From NCBI RefSeq assembly GCF_009177065.1, contig NZ_WEZF01000009.1:124001-188000 (forward strand): DNA of 64,000 bases, given 5' to 3'. Below are positions 18,342 through 27,191 of the stretch, piece after piece (positions within the stretch are counted from its first letter, which is position 1; every line of letters starts with the position of its first letter). The stretch is from Tautonia marina. GTDB taxonomy: Bacteria; Planctomycetota; Planctomycetia; Isosphaerales; Isosphaeraceae. The position numbers were made by a program, and so were the translations under genes. The notes beneath the pieces are model-generated. The model did no database searches and had not been told where the DNA came from. It saw only the letters and a program-made list of their open reading frames with translations.

Positions 18342-19034
18342 TTATTCGCTTCGGCCGCCGAGCAGGCCGGAGCGGAAGAGGAAGTAGAGCAGGGTGAGGA
18401 TGCTCGACAGGGTGGCCGCCACGTAGGTCCAGGCGGCGGCGTTGAGGACCTTGGCGACGACCGGTTCTTCCTGAGTAGAGATCAGGCCGGTGGTCATCAG
18501 GTGTTCGCGAGCCCGTCGGCTGGCGTCGAACTCGACCGGCAGGTTCACGAGCTGGAAGACGACGACGGCCGAGAACAGGGCGATGCCGCCGAGGATGATG
18601 TTCATCGAGCCCATGAAAAAGCCGACGATCATCACGATCCAGGCGAAGTTTGAGCCGAACCCGGCCACCGGAACCAGCAGGTTTCGGATTGCCAGGGGAC
18701 CGTAGCTGTGGGCATCTTGCAGGGCATGCCCGGCCTCGTGCGCGGCGATGCCGAGCGCGGCCAGGGAACGCTCGCCGTACACCCCAGGAGAGAGCCGCAA
18801 GACCTTGTGCCTCGGGTCGTAGTGGTCGCTCAGGTAGCCCTCGACCGGCTCGATCTCGATCCGATTCAAGCCTTCCGAGCGCATCACCTCGGCGGCGGCC
18901 TGAGCGCCGGTCACGCCGGAGGAAGAGAGGATCTCCGAACCTTCCGCATAGGCGGACTTCACGCGCATTTGAGCCCAGGCGGCCAGCAGCATCGCCGGGG
19001 CGAGAAACAGGAAGTAGACAGGATCGAAAATCAC
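18342..19034 (-). CDS. Membrane zinc metallopeptidase, YugP-like (Zn_peptidase_2)
   Basis: 230 residues from GTG 19034, which has AAAGGAG ten bases upstream; a longer frame to 19067 lacks this. The layout fits YugP: an amino-terminal membrane segment (YFLFLAPAMLLAAWAQM), then the zinc site AAHEAGHALQDA. Before the zinc site comes the conserved DHYDPRHKVLRLSPGVY. Two further membrane segments (about 134-175) and a last one near 205-223 follow. The protease active site would face the cytoplasmic or membrane interface. Substrates are unknown in the family. Confidence 0.9.
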   Translation of the reverse strand: MIFDPVYFLFLAPAMLLAAWAQMRVKSAYAEGSEILSSSGVTGAQAAAEVMRSEGLNRIEIEPVEGYLSDHYDPRHKVLRLSPGVYGERSLAALGIAAHEAGHALQDAHSYGPLAIRNLLVPVAGFGSNFAWIVMIVGFFMGSMNIILGGIALFSAVVVFQLVNLPVEFDASRRAREHLMTTGLISTQEEPVVAKVLNAAAWTYVAATLSSILTLLYFLFRSGLLGGRSE

Positions 19035-19143
19035 GGCTCCAGGTCTCCTTTGATCCAATTCTGGCAACTGCCAGGACGTTTGTTCGTTCCAAACGATCCG
19101 GTCTTGTCTTCTACGTCACCAATCGGCCATCGGTTCTCGCCAG

Positions 19144-20334
19144 TCAACCGTGTTGCCCAGCGTTCGGGGGCGGTTCGGTGGCCTCGCCCCAGGATCGCAA
19201 CCGCGTCCGCCATCGGGCCAGACGCCGAATCAATCGGGAGCGACAGGCCGAGGCCGTCGCGGCGGCATCCAGGAGGGTCAGCACCGGCTGTCCCGGCTGG
19301 AAGACGGTGCCCGGGGGGGGAAGATCCGCGAGCTTCGGCCAGGGACCGGAGCGGGGATCGACCACCTTCCAGGTCATCGCGTCGGGCACCCGGCCCTCGA
19401 CCGGAGCGAAGACCACCAGCTTGCCCACCTTCATGGGACGATGGTCAGGGCAAGTCTCGTGCCCGTCATACACGTTCTCCGCATCCTCCGCATTGAAGGC
19501 CTCGGCATGTTCCCGGAACAGTGAACGGCCGGTGGCCCATTCCAGGACCTCGACCGACGCGGTGGGCCTTGGGTTCACCTCGACCGGCCAGGCCTTGCCG
19601 TGGCTGAGGACGAAATCGACGCCAAAGAGGCCGCGAAGCTCGAATTCGCCGGCCAGAACGGCGCCGAGTTGCTGGAGTTGGGTCTGAACGTTCCGAGCGA
19701 CCCGGACAGGCCCCAGGCTCCCGAGGTAGCCGAACGCCGCACCCTCGTGCCCGATCCACTGCCGAGTCACCCCGACCAACCGGGCCGATCCCCCGCGAGT
19801 CCCCACGAACACGGCGGAGCCGCTCGGGCCGATCAGGCGGCGCTGGAGGCACTCGATCCCCTCGCTCGGCCCGGGCTCGTTGGCGATGAAGGGCCGAATG
19901 TGGGCTCCGCCGGCTGATCGGAGACGCTTAACCAGCCACGAGCCGTCGGTCGGGAGGCCTCGGGAGTGGCGTCGGGTGTCAACCGCAGGCAGGCCGAAGC
20001 GGCGCAAGAGGTCGGTCAGGGCAAAGGGATCGCGGACCCGCCGCACGACCTCGCCGGAATTGCCCCAGAGGGGCCGATCGCGGGTGATTCGGTCGATCAG
20101 GTCCGGGTGGTTCTCGATCGCGCCGGTGTAGCACCAGGGGGATCGGGGCAGGAGGGCCGTTTGCGTCGCCAATCCTTCGGGGTAGTTCGCAGGCTCAAGG
20201 CGATGGGCCTGGCAGACGTGTTGCAGATCCCAGTCGGCGAACAGATCGATGGCGACGGGGTCGAAACCGGCCCGGAGCGCCGAGAAGGCAGCCGCTCGGA
20301 CACTGGCGCCGACGATCAGGACCATCCGGGACAC
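19144..20334 (-). CDS. ATP-grasp domain protein adjacent to C1 genes
   Basis: 396 residues. The N-terminal pre-ATP-grasp domain begins VLIVGASVRAAAFSALRAG. The core shows WLVKRLRSAGGAHIRPF and the Mg/ATP-binding FGVDFVLSHGKAWPVEVNPRPTAS-type segment, with an acidic residue and the EVNPR motif. It is transcribed away from fae across a 207-bp gap. In other H4MPT-using bacteria an ATP-grasp protein of unknown function sits in the C1 cluster (I recall orfY-like genes, but the match was not tested). A ligase step in tetrahydromethanopterin-like cofactor synthesis is a reasonable guess. Confidence 0.8.
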   Translation of the reverse strand: MSRMVLIVGASVRAAAFSALRAGFDPVAIDLFADWDLQHVCQAHRLEPANYPEGLATQTALLPRSPWCYTGAIENHPDLIDRITRDRPLWGNSGEVVRRVRDPFALTDLLRRFGLPAVDTRRHSRGLPTDGSWLVKRLRSAGGAHIRPFIANEPGPSEGIECLQRRLIGPSGSAVFVGTRGGSARLVGVTRQWIGHEGAAFGYLGSLGPVRVARNVQTQLQQLGAVLAGEFELRGLFGVDFVLSHGKAWPVEVNPRPTASVEVLEWATGRSLFREHAEAFNAEDAENVYDGHETCPDHRPMKVGKLVVFAPVEGRVPDAMTWKVVDPRSGPWPKLADLPPPGTVFQPGQPVLTLLDAAATASACRSRLIRRLARWRTRLRSWGEATEPPPNAGQHG

Positions 20335-20541
20335 GAGAGGAGGCTCCGAATGCCGGCACCACCTCGGGCGGACATCCCCGCCAAAGCCGCCGCCCGACCC
20401 TTGCGAGGCGGTGCCGTCCTGTTATCATGCCACGCAACCACCTGCCGGACCATTGCGCCTGGATCGGCCGGCGCTCGAACGTCGGCAGCAACGCTCCGCC
20501 TCCTTTTCTTTTTCTGCAACCTGCCTCGGAGACGATGACTG

Positions 20542-21045
20542 ATGGCAAGCGATCATACCCTGCTCGTTGGTGAAGCCCTTGTCGGTGACGGAAACGAGGT
20601 CGCCCACATCGACCTGATGATCGGCACCAAGACCGGTCCGGTCGGCGCTGCCTTCGCCAATGCCCTGTCCAACCAGTCGCATGGTCACACGAACCTGCTG
20701 GCGGTGCTGGAGCCGAACCTGGCCGTCAAGCCGGCCACGGTGCTGATTACCAAGGTCACGATCAAGGGGCTCGATCAGGCCGTCCTGATGTTCGGCCCCG
20801 CCCAGTACGCCGTGGCCAAGGCCGTGGCCGACTGCGTGGCCGACGGCACCATCCCGGCCGACAAGGCTGAGGACCTGTGCATTGTCTGTGGCGTCTTCAT
20901 TCACCCGGAAGCCAAGGACAAGGACAAGATCAACCAGTACAACTACGAGGCCACCAAGCTGTCGATTCAGCGCGCCATGAAGGGCGAACCGGCTGCCTCG
21001 GAAGTGGTTGCGAAGAAGGACGCCGCGAAGCACCCGTTCGCCTGA
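20542..21045 (+). CDS. fae: Formaldehyde-activating enzyme (5,6,7,8-tetrahydromethanopterin hydro-lyase)
   Basis: 167 residues, the standard size. The sequence [19 protein letters not shown] with His22, followed by [18 protein letters not shown], is the strongly conserved Fae amino terminus. [18 protein letters not shown] and [13 protein letters not shown] follow as expected. Fae condenses formaldehyde with tetrahydromethanopterin to methylene-H4MPT in the cytoplasm. The next gene encodes the dehydrogenase that uses this product, 88 bases downstream, so an operon is likely. GGAGA precedes the ATG by about 12 bases. Confidence 0.97.
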   Translation: MASDHTLLVGEALVGDGNEVAHIDLMIGTKTGPVGAAFANALSNQSHGHTNLLAVLEPNLAVKPATVLITKVTIKGLDQAVLMFGPAQYAVAKAVADCVADGTIPADKAEDLCIVCGVFIHPEAKDKDKINQYNYEATKLSIQRAMKGEPAASEVVAKKDAAKHPFA

Positions 21046-21133
21046 TTGCTTCCCAACGCGATTCTCGGTTGGGCGGGCGAGGCAGAACCCTCGCCTGCCC
21101 GATCAACCAATCCGCACTCCCGGCGTGATTGCC

Positions 21134-21997
21134 ATGAAGACCATCCTCTTGCAGCTCGATACCGACCCGCAGCCGAGTGTCTTCGACGCGGTCGTGGCCG
21201 TGGATGCCGGGGTCGATCACCTGTTTCGGCACGGCAACGTGACGCCGGTGCAGGTCCGCGACCTCGTCTATGGCGGGCTGTTCACGAGAGGTCCGCAAGA
21301 CCTGAAACAGACGGCCCTCTTCATCGGTGGAACAGACGTGGCACGGGCCGAGGCGCTGCTGAACGCGGCCAAGGACGCCTTTTTCGGTCCCTTCCGCGTC
21401 TCGGTTTTGCTCGACCCGAACGGAGCCAACACGACCGCCGCGGCAGCGGTGCTCTCGGCCAAGGCGGGGCTGGGGGGATCGCTCGACGGAGTGAAGGCGG
21501 CAGTGCTGGCGGCAACGGGGCCGGTCGGCCAGCGGGTGGCCCGGTTACTCGCCCGGCAAGGGGCTGAGGTCATCGTCTCGTCTCGGCGAATGGATCGGGC
21601 CGAAGCGGTGGCCCAGGCGATCGGAGAGGCAACCGGAGCGGCGCTGACTCCCCTGGCCGGAGTCGATGCTGACGCGATGGCCGAGGGGCTCGATGGCTGT
21701 CAGTTGATCGTCTCCGCCGGTTCCACGGGGGTGACGCTCTTGCCGAAGTCGGTTCGATCGACCCTGTCCGACCTGCGGGCCATGATCGACCTGAACGCCG
21801 TCCCTCCGCTGGGGATCGAAGGGATCGAGGTTCACGACCGCGACACCAACCGCGACGGTGTTCGGACGTGGGGCGCAATCGGCGTGGGCGGCCTGAAGAT
21901 GAAAATTCACGCGAAGGCGATTCGAGAGCTGTTCCTGGCCAACGACCGGATTCTCGACGCCGAGGAGGTCTTCGCGATTGGCGAGGCCCTCGACTGA
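21134..21997 (+). CDS. mtdB: Methylene-tetrahydromethanopterin dehydrogenase, MtdB-like
   Basis: 287 residues from ATG 21134; the frame is open further 5' but overlaps fae. The amino-terminal part (LLQLDTDPQPSVFDAVVAVDAGVDHLF) and the Rossmann loop VLAATGPVGQRVARLLARQG followed by SSRRMDRAEAVAQAI are characteristic. They match the NAD(P)-dependent methylene-H4MPT dehydrogenases of methylotrophs. It oxidises methylene-H4MPT to methenyl-H4MPT. MtdB versus MtdC cannot be separated by eye, so the symbol is provisional. It lies between fae and the DUF1464-like gene on the same strand. Confidence 0.88.
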   Translation: MKTILLQLDTDPQPSVFDAVVAVDAGVDHLFRHGNVTPVQVRDLVYGGLFTRGPQDLKQTALFIGGTDVARAEALLNAAKDAFFGPFRVSVLLDPNGANTTAAAAVLSAKAGLGGSLDGVKAAVLAATGPVGQRVARLLARQGAEVIVSSRRMDRAEAVAQAIGEATGAALTPLAGVDADAMAEGLDGCQLIVSAGSTGVTLLPKSVRSTLSDLRAMIDLNAVPPLGIEGIEVHDRDTNRDGVRTWGAIGVGGLKMKIHAKAIRELFLANDRILDAEEVFAIGEALD

Positions 21998-22041
21998 TCG
22001 AGCCGGCCTCGGCCTTCGCGTAGGGATGAGAGGCGATTGCC

Positions 22042-23046
22042 ATGCCTCGCGTCGTCGGGACCGACCCGGGGACCGGGAGTCTTGACCTGCTCTTGCTGGT
22101 CGATGGAGAGGTGGCCGATCAGGTCCGCCTCCCTCCCAGAGCCACACCGGCGTTGTTGATCGAGCAGCTTGACCGCTGGCAACCGCTCGACCTGATCGCG
22201 GGGCCTTCGGGCTACGGCTTGCCACTGGTCCGAGCGGCGGAGGTGACCGCAAGAGACCTGCGATTGATGACCCTGGTGCGACCGGACGAGCGCGGCCGAT
22301 CGCTCGGCGTGGGAGGCTTTTCGGGCTGGCTCGATGCGCTGGTGACGTCGGACCTGCCGGTCGTCTTTCTGCCGGGGGGGATTCATCTGCCGACGATCCC
22401 CGCGCACCGGAAGCTCTTGACCGTCGATCGCGGTACGGCCGACAAGGTGGCGGTCGCCGCGCTGGCGTTGCGCAGGGACGCCGAGGGCAGGGGCCGTCCG
22501 CCTTCGGAATCGACCTTCGCCGTGGTCGAGATCGGCTCGGCGTTTTCGGCAATTCTTGTCATTGAGAACGGCGCACTCGTCGATGCCTCGGCCGGTTCGG
22601 CTGGGCCGATCGGGGTGCGATCTTCGGGCCTTTGGGATGGTGAGGCGGCCTACTGGCTTGGCCCGCTGTCGAAGCAGGACCTTTTTCGAGGAGGGCTCGA
22701 CGACCTGGGGCCGATCGGTCTTGGGGCATTCCTGGAATCGTTGCGCAAGCATCTTTCTGGGTTACGTGATCTGACGGCGTTTGACCGGATTTACCTGTCC
22801 GGTTCCGCCGCGACCCGACCTGATCTTGCCTCGGGAGTACAGGAAACGCTGGCACGTTTCGGTCGGGTTGTGGCGCTGGACACCCTGCCCGGTGCCTGGG
22901 TGAAACATGCGGCGCAGGGGGCGGCGCTGCTGGCCGACGGTCTGGCCGGGGGCCGCCATGCCGACCTGGTGGACTCGCTCCGTCTCCGGGAGGCGTCGGG
23001 GACGGCGTTGGATGGTCTCGCATGCTTTGATGCTGAGATCCCTTGA
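22042..23046 (+). CDS. DUF1464-like sugar-kinase-fold protein of the C1 cluster
   Basis: 334 residues. The amino-terminal phosphate-binding-like loop VVGTDPGTGSLDLLLL, then DLIAGPSGYGLPLVRA and VVFLPGGIHLPTIPAHRK, match what I know of DUF1464. That is an ASKHA-fold family seen in archaea and in H4MPT-using bacteria. A second glycine-rich region, FAVVEIGSAFSAILVIENG, would be the other half of the nucleotide cleft. It starts 44 bases after mtdB and is probably co-transcribed. The function is unknown; association with the H4MPT pathway is by context. Confidence 0.82.
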   Translation: MPRVVGTDPGTGSLDLLLLVDGEVADQVRLPPRATPALLIEQLDRWQPLDLIAGPSGYGLPLVRAAEVTARDLRLMTLVRPDERGRSLGVGGFSGWLDALVTSDLPVVFLPGGIHLPTIPAHRKLLTVDRGTADKVAVAALALRRDAEGRGRPPSESTFAVVEIGSAFSAILVIENGALVDASAGSAGPIGVRSSGLWDGEAAYWLGPLSKQDLFRGGLDDLGPIGLGAFLESLRKHLSGLRDLTAFDRIYLSGSAATRPDLASGVQETLARFGRVVALDTLPGAWVKHAAQGAALLADGLAGGRHADLVDSLRLREASGTALDGLACFDAEIP

Positions 23047-23144
23047 GACCCGGCACCGCCCGCTTGATCCGGATTCGGATGGGACCTGACAATCGGAAGA
23101 CGTATTGCTCTGGCCTTCGCCATGTTGCTCGGAGTCGTCTCCTC

Positions 23145-24248
23145 ATGATCGCCACTTGCTTGCGGATTGCGTGTCTGGTCGTCTCGTTCTCGATGCTTCT
23201 CCCTGTTGGAGCGATGGGGCAGGGGGGGCAGGCCCAGGGGCTCGACATTTACTTCGTGGACGTGCTCGGCGGTGCGGCCACCTTGATCGTCACGCCGGAA
23301 CGCGAGTCGATCTTGATTGACTCGGGTTGGCCGGGGTTCGACGATCGTGACCCGAAGCGGATTGTGCATGTCTTGAAGGACGTTGCCGGGCTCGATCGGC
23401 TCGATCATCTGGTGACGACGCACTGGCACACCGACCATTACGGCGGGGTCGAGGGGCTGGCAAGGCTGATACCGATTGGCCGCTACTGGGATCGCGGCTT
23501 GCCGTCGGACGAGCTGGACGGGCTCGATTTCCCGGACGGGCCGAAGGATGACAATCCGTTGCTTGTGGCGTATCTGAAGGCCGCTCAGGGGAACCGTACG
23601 GTCTTGAAGCCGGGCGATTCGTTGCCGCTGGCCGGCGAGGTGTCGGCCGTCGTGCTGGCGTCGGGCGGGAAGGTGCTGGGCTGCTGCGAGGGAGGCGAAG
23701 GGGCCGGGAGTCCTCAGTGCGACGACCTGCCCGCCGACAAGGCCGAGGACAACTCGGACAATGCCCGAAGCATCGCGTTGGTCGTTCGCCTCGGGGCGTT
23801 TGACTTCCTCGATTGCGGCGATCTGACGTGGAATATTGAGCGGCAACTGGTCTGCCCGGTCGATCAGATTCAAGCGACCGACGATCGTGAGAACGACGAT
23901 CAGGGGGTCGACGTGTACCAGGTCACGCATCACGGGCTGGAATCGTCAAATCATCCGACCTTGATTCGAACGATTCAGCCCACAGTGACCGTCATGAACA
24001 ACGGTCCGCGCAAAGGGGGGTCGGCGTCGGTCGTGCACTTGTTACGGTCGATCCCGAGCATCCAGGCCAACTACCAGATGCACCGGAACGTGACCACCGG
24101 CCCCGACGACAACACCGATCCGGCCCTGATTGCCAACGTTGACCCCGAGGGAGGCCAGTTCCTTCACATCCATGTGGAGCCGGACGGCTCGGCCTATTCC
24201 ATCCGGATCGGGACAGACGGAGAGGTGAGAACGTTCGAATCCAGGTAA
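23145..24248 (+). CDS. Exported metallo-beta-lactamase-fold hydrolase (ComEC C-terminal-like)
   Basis: 367 residues from ATG 23145. This start gives a clean signal peptide (MIATCLRIACLVVSFSMLLPVGAMGQ) with a GGAG upstream. The metal site HWHTDHYGG is at about 100, and the late segments VYQVTHHGLESSNHP and VTVMNNGPRKGG resemble ComEC/Rec2-type MBL domains. An internal Cys pair region (VLGCCEGGEGAGSPQCDD) is unusual. It is a secreted hydrolase with nuclease, phosphodiesterase or lactonase as candidates. It follows the C1 genes by about 100 bases, but a shared role is not evident. Confidence 0.87.
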   Translation: MIATCLRIACLVVSFSMLLPVGAMGQGGQAQGLDIYFVDVLGGAATLIVTPERESILIDSGWPGFDDRDPKRIVHVLKDVAGLDRLDHLVTTHWHTDHYGGVEGLARLIPIGRYWDRGLPSDELDGLDFPDGPKDDNPLLVAYLKAAQGNRTVLKPGDSLPLAGEVSAVVLASGGKVLGCCEGGEGAGSPQCDDLPADKAEDNSDNARSIALVVRLGAFDFLDCGDLTWNIERQLVCPVDQIQATDDRENDDQGVDVYQVTHHGLESSNHPTLIRTIQPTVTVMNNGPRKGGSASVVHLLRSIPSIQANYQMHRNVTTGPDDNTDPALIANVDPEGGQFLHIHVEPDGSAYSIRIGTDGEVRTFESR

Positions 24249-24290
24249 ACGCTTGCGCGAATCGAACGCCCTGCCGGAACGCGGGATGAA

Positions 24291-25238
24291 TTACGCGGCT
24301 GCCTTCGATCGTTTCGCCCGAGGCTGGTTCTTCCAGCGGCGGTGGAGCCAGAGGTACTGGGTCGGGTCGCGTCGGACCATGCGTTCGAGGGCGGCGGTGT
24401 AGCGCTGGGTGAGTTCGGGGATGAGGTCGGGGGAGGAATTTTCGGCGTTGACGTCGATGATCTCCTCGACCTCGACGAGGTACTGGAAGTCGTCTCCGAT
24501 CCGCCGCGCGCCGCCGACGACGATGGGGGCGTTGAACTCGATGGCGAGCAGGGCGATGGCCTTGAAGGTGGAGGCGGGCCGGCCGAAGAAGTCGACGAAG
24601 AGGCCCTTCGGCCCGGCGTCCTGGTCGCCGAGCATGGAGAGGAGGCCGCCGGATTGGAGGACGTCGAGCATCTCGTCAGAGCCGCCGCGCTTGGCGATCA
24701 TCTTCTGCCCGGTCTGCTCGCGGAACTCCTTCAAGTAGCGCTCCAGGTACGGGTTATCGAGCACCCGGGCCACCGAATGCGGCGGGAAGCCGAAGGCGCC
24801 GAACATGTAGCCGGCCATCTCCCAGTTCCCATAATGGCCGGTGAGCATGATCATCGGCCCCCCCTTGAGCAAGCGTTCGATGACCGGCTCGTGCCCCTTG
24901 AGGGTGATGAACTTGCGCCAGGTGGTCAGGTGCAAGCGCTTGGGGATATGCAGCATTTCCATGACCATGCGGAGGAAGTGCCGATAGACCCCTCGGACGA
25001 TCTGATCGCGTTGTTCGTCGGTGTAGGTATCTCCGAACGCGTGCTCAAGATTTTCCATCGCCACCTGTCGATGACGCTTGTCGATTTTGTAGACCAGGGC
25101 CGCGATGGCATCGGCCAACGCATACGATTGACGCATCGACAACGATTGCGCAATAAAGACAACCAACCGGACGCCGAGATATGCGGCGTAGTCGACGAAT
25201 CGGTTGCGACGCTTGACGCGGGCGGGCTTGGGGAACAT
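24291..25238 (-). CDS. LpxL/HtrB-family lysophospholipid acyltransferase
   Basis: 315 residues, the usual length. A membrane-associating N-terminus (YLGVRLVVFIAQSL) precedes the catalytic HYGNWE motif near 137. The later block GGLLSMLGDQDAGPKGLFVDFFGRPA and the end PTQYLWLHRRWKNQP are standard for lipid A late acyltransferases and their planctomycete relatives. It would move a fatty acyl chain from acyl-ACP to a lipid acceptor at the inner membrane, and the acceptor is not determinable here. It is convergent with the MBL gene. Confidence 0.92.
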   Translation of the reverse strand: MFPKPARVKRRNRFVDYAAYLGVRLVVFIAQSLSMRQSYALADAIAALVYKIDKRHRQVAMENLEHAFGDTYTDEQRDQIVRGVYRHFLRMVMEMLHIPKRLHLTTWRKFITLKGHEPVIERLLKGGPMIMLTGHYGNWEMAGYMFGAFGFPPHSVARVLDNPYLERYLKEFREQTGQKMIAKRGGSDEMLDVLQSGGLLSMLGDQDAGPKGLFVDFFGRPASTFKAIALLAIEFNAPIVVGGARRIGDDFQYLVEVEEIIDVNAENSSPDLIPELTQRYTAALERMVRRDPTQYLWLHRRWKNQPRAKRSKAAA

Positions 25239-25295
25239 CGGCGGTCACTCCGTTGAGCCACGATGTTGAGGAGAGAGATACGAGGTGTGCCGAGC

Positions 25296-25550
25296 TTACC
25301 GCGAGTGCCGAGTCCAGATCGATCGTACCCCTTGGCATAAACCGTTCGCGATCGCCGTGACCCCGAGCATCATGAGCACATAGGTCAGGCCAATCAATCC
25401 CAGCAGGGCGAGAAAATTCACGTACACCAGGAACACGGCGGGGGTTTTGAACACGAGACTCACAAGAGCGATCGCTGCCCCAATCATGACGATGGACCAC
25501 CCGCACCCCCGAACGAATCGCCCGACGAACCGCTCATGTTCGTCCCACAT
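25296..25550 (-). CDS. Small two-helix membrane protein, unknown function
   Basis: 84 residues from ATG 25550, chosen because AAAGGAG lies seven bases upstream. Two membrane helices are evident, about 17-36 (GWSIVMIGAAIALVSLVF) and 42-65 (VYVNFLALLGLIGLTYVLMML). A short basic tail ends in WTRHSR. It is not recognised. It lies just upstream of the acyltransferase on the same strand (58-bp gap) and may be co-transcribed with it. Confidence 0.6.
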   Translation of the reverse strand: MWDEHERFVGRFVRGCGWSIVMIGAAIALVSLVFKTPAVFLVYVNFLALLGLIGLTYVLMMLGVTAIANGLCQGVRSIWTRHSR

Positions 25551-25653
25551 GCGCTCACTCCTTTGCCGAGTGACTTTCTGCTGGAATATCAAAGGAAAGC
25601 CAGAATGAGAAATTTTTGATTTTCAAGAATTCACACAATGCAAAATGAATCAT

Positions 25654-25872
25654 TCAAGCGAATATTAAACGACCCCAAGGTTTTGGAATCAGCCTGCCGA
25701 GTTCCTTCGCCGTCTCGATCCATTGAGCGATCACCACCTCAACTGCGTCGAGCGCTTCTCGATAGGAAAGGCCGTCCGCGGCACATCCAGGGAGTTTGGG
25801 GACCTCGGCGATGAACGCCTGGTCTGCATCGCTCCAAGAGAGAATGATTTCATAGCGTGGATTCGTGCTCAT
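25654..25872 (-). CDS. HicB-family antitoxin-like protein without a HicA partner
   Basis: 72 residues from ATG 25872 (MSTNPRYEIILSWSDADQAF). The HicB core IAEVPKLPGCAADGLSYREALDAVEVVIAQWIE is complete and the ending PKPWGRLIFA fits short HicB proteins. There is no DNA-binding tail and no HicA-like frame on either side, where only about 100 bp are free. It may be a stand-alone HicB-fold protein or a leftover antitoxin. It is bordered by a conspicuously AT-rich stretch (25580-25670), unlike the surrounding sequence. Confidence 0.82.
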   Translation of the reverse strand: MSTNPRYEIILSWSDADQAFIAEVPKLPGCAADGLSYREALDAVEVVIAQWIETAKELGRLIPKPWGRLIFA

Positions 25873-25965
25873 CGTCGTTCCCCGCCAATTGATCTTGAAC
25901 GATGCGGAGTGGTCGGAAGCCTCGTCGGGCAGCATGTCCGGTCTGCCCGACGAGGTGATGAGGAC

Positions 25966-27033
25966 TCACGCGTCGTGGAGAGGCAAGGTCACCGGCTTGC
26001 CCCCTTCGGCGGCGGATTTGTAGATGGCGCGGATGACCTCGACGGACTTGCGGCCTTCGCGGCCGTCGACGAAGGGGGGGCGGTTTTCGTCGATGGCGGC
26101 GAGGAAGTCGGCGAGCTGGTCGCGGTGGCCGGCGTGGGAGATGGCGCGGGGGTCGGCCCCGCCGCCGGTGGCGCCGGCCCTGGCCATGGCGGCGAGGATG
26201 TCGTTGTCGCTGGGGACCTTTTCCTGGAACTCCCAGAGAGTGATGTCGTCCTGCTCGATCCGGGCCGAACCGCGGTCGCCGTGGATCTCGATGCGCTTGG
26301 AGAGGCCGGGGTAGGCGCTGGTGGCGGCCTCGATGACGCCGAGGGCGCCGTTTTTGAAGCGGATGGCGGCGACGACGGTGTCCTCGACCTCGATCCGCTC
26401 GTGGGCGAGGGTGGCGGCCAGGGCGGTGACGGTCTCGATCTCGCCCATCATCCAGATGAGCAGGTCGATGTTGTGGATCGACTGATTCATGAGCGCCCCG
26501 CCGCCGTCGAGGGCCCAGGTGCCGCGCCAGCCGCCGGAGTCGTAGTATTCCTGGGTTCGCCACCACTTGATGTAGGTGTCGCCAAGGGTCAACCGGCCGA
26601 AGCGGCCCAGCTCGATCGCTTCCTTCAGGCGTCCGTTGGCGGACGAATAGCGCGAGGGGAAAATCGTGCAGAGGCGGACGCCGCTGGCGTCGCAGGCCTC
26701 GATGATCGCGTCGCAACGGGGCAGCGTGATTTCCAGGGGCTTTTCCACGACGACGTGCTTGCCGGCCTTCGCCGCGGCGACGGCGGGGTCCATGTGGGCG
26801 CCGCTCGGCGTGCAGACGCTGACGACGGTGACGCCGGGGTGGGCGAGCATGGCGTCGAGGTTGTCGAAGACGGCCACGTCTCCCCCCTCGGCCATGCCGA
26901 CGATCTTCTCGGCCCGCTCGCGGACCGGGTCGAAGGCGGCCACGACGCGGGCGTTCGGGATCTCGTTGATCGCCTTGGTGTGGAACTCGGCGATCATGCC
27001 GCAGCCGACGAATCCTATTCCGTGTTCGGCCAT
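25966..27033 (-). CDS. Gfo/Idh/MocA-family oxidoreductase (cytoplasmic)
   Basis: 355 residues. The Rossmann start GIGFVGCGMIAEFHTKAINE is followed by VSVCTPSGAHMDPAVAAAKAGKHV and the catalytic-lysine motif VVEKPLEIT. In the C-terminal beta-sheet domain, GGALMNQSIHNIDLLIWMMG carries the family's conserved HxxD-like segment. It is an NAD(P)-dependent oxidation or reduction of a sugar or cyclitol, with unknown substrate. No export signal is present, in contrast to the paralogue at 60748. Confidence 0.93.
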   Translation of the reverse strand: MAEHGIGFVGCGMIAEFHTKAINEIPNARVVAAFDPVRERAEKIVGMAEGGDVAVFDNLDAMLAHPGVTVVSVCTPSGAHMDPAVAAAKAGKHVVVEKPLEITLPRCDAIIEACDASGVRLCTIFPSRYSSANGRLKEAIELGRFGRLTLGDTYIKWWRTQEYYDSGGWRGTWALDGGGALMNQSIHNIDLLIWMMGEIETVTALAATLAHERIEVEDTVVAAIRFKNGALGVIEAATSAYPGLSKRIEIHGDRGSARIEQDDITLWEFQEKVPSDNDILAAMARAGATGGGADPRAISHAGHRDQLADFLAAIDENRPPFVDGREGRKSVEVIRAIYKSAAEGGKPVTLPLHDA

Positions 27034-27191
27034 GAGGGGGCGTCCTCTGTTCAGGAAGGAAGTGCGTCTCTGACGTCGTTTCGAAGGGGGTCGAGGCCGG
27101 ATGCGTCGATATGCCTGTCGCCGGGTTCGCCGGTTCGGTCGGATGCCGTGGTGGACATGGCACGCCTCGCAATCGCGAGATCGGCAATCCG

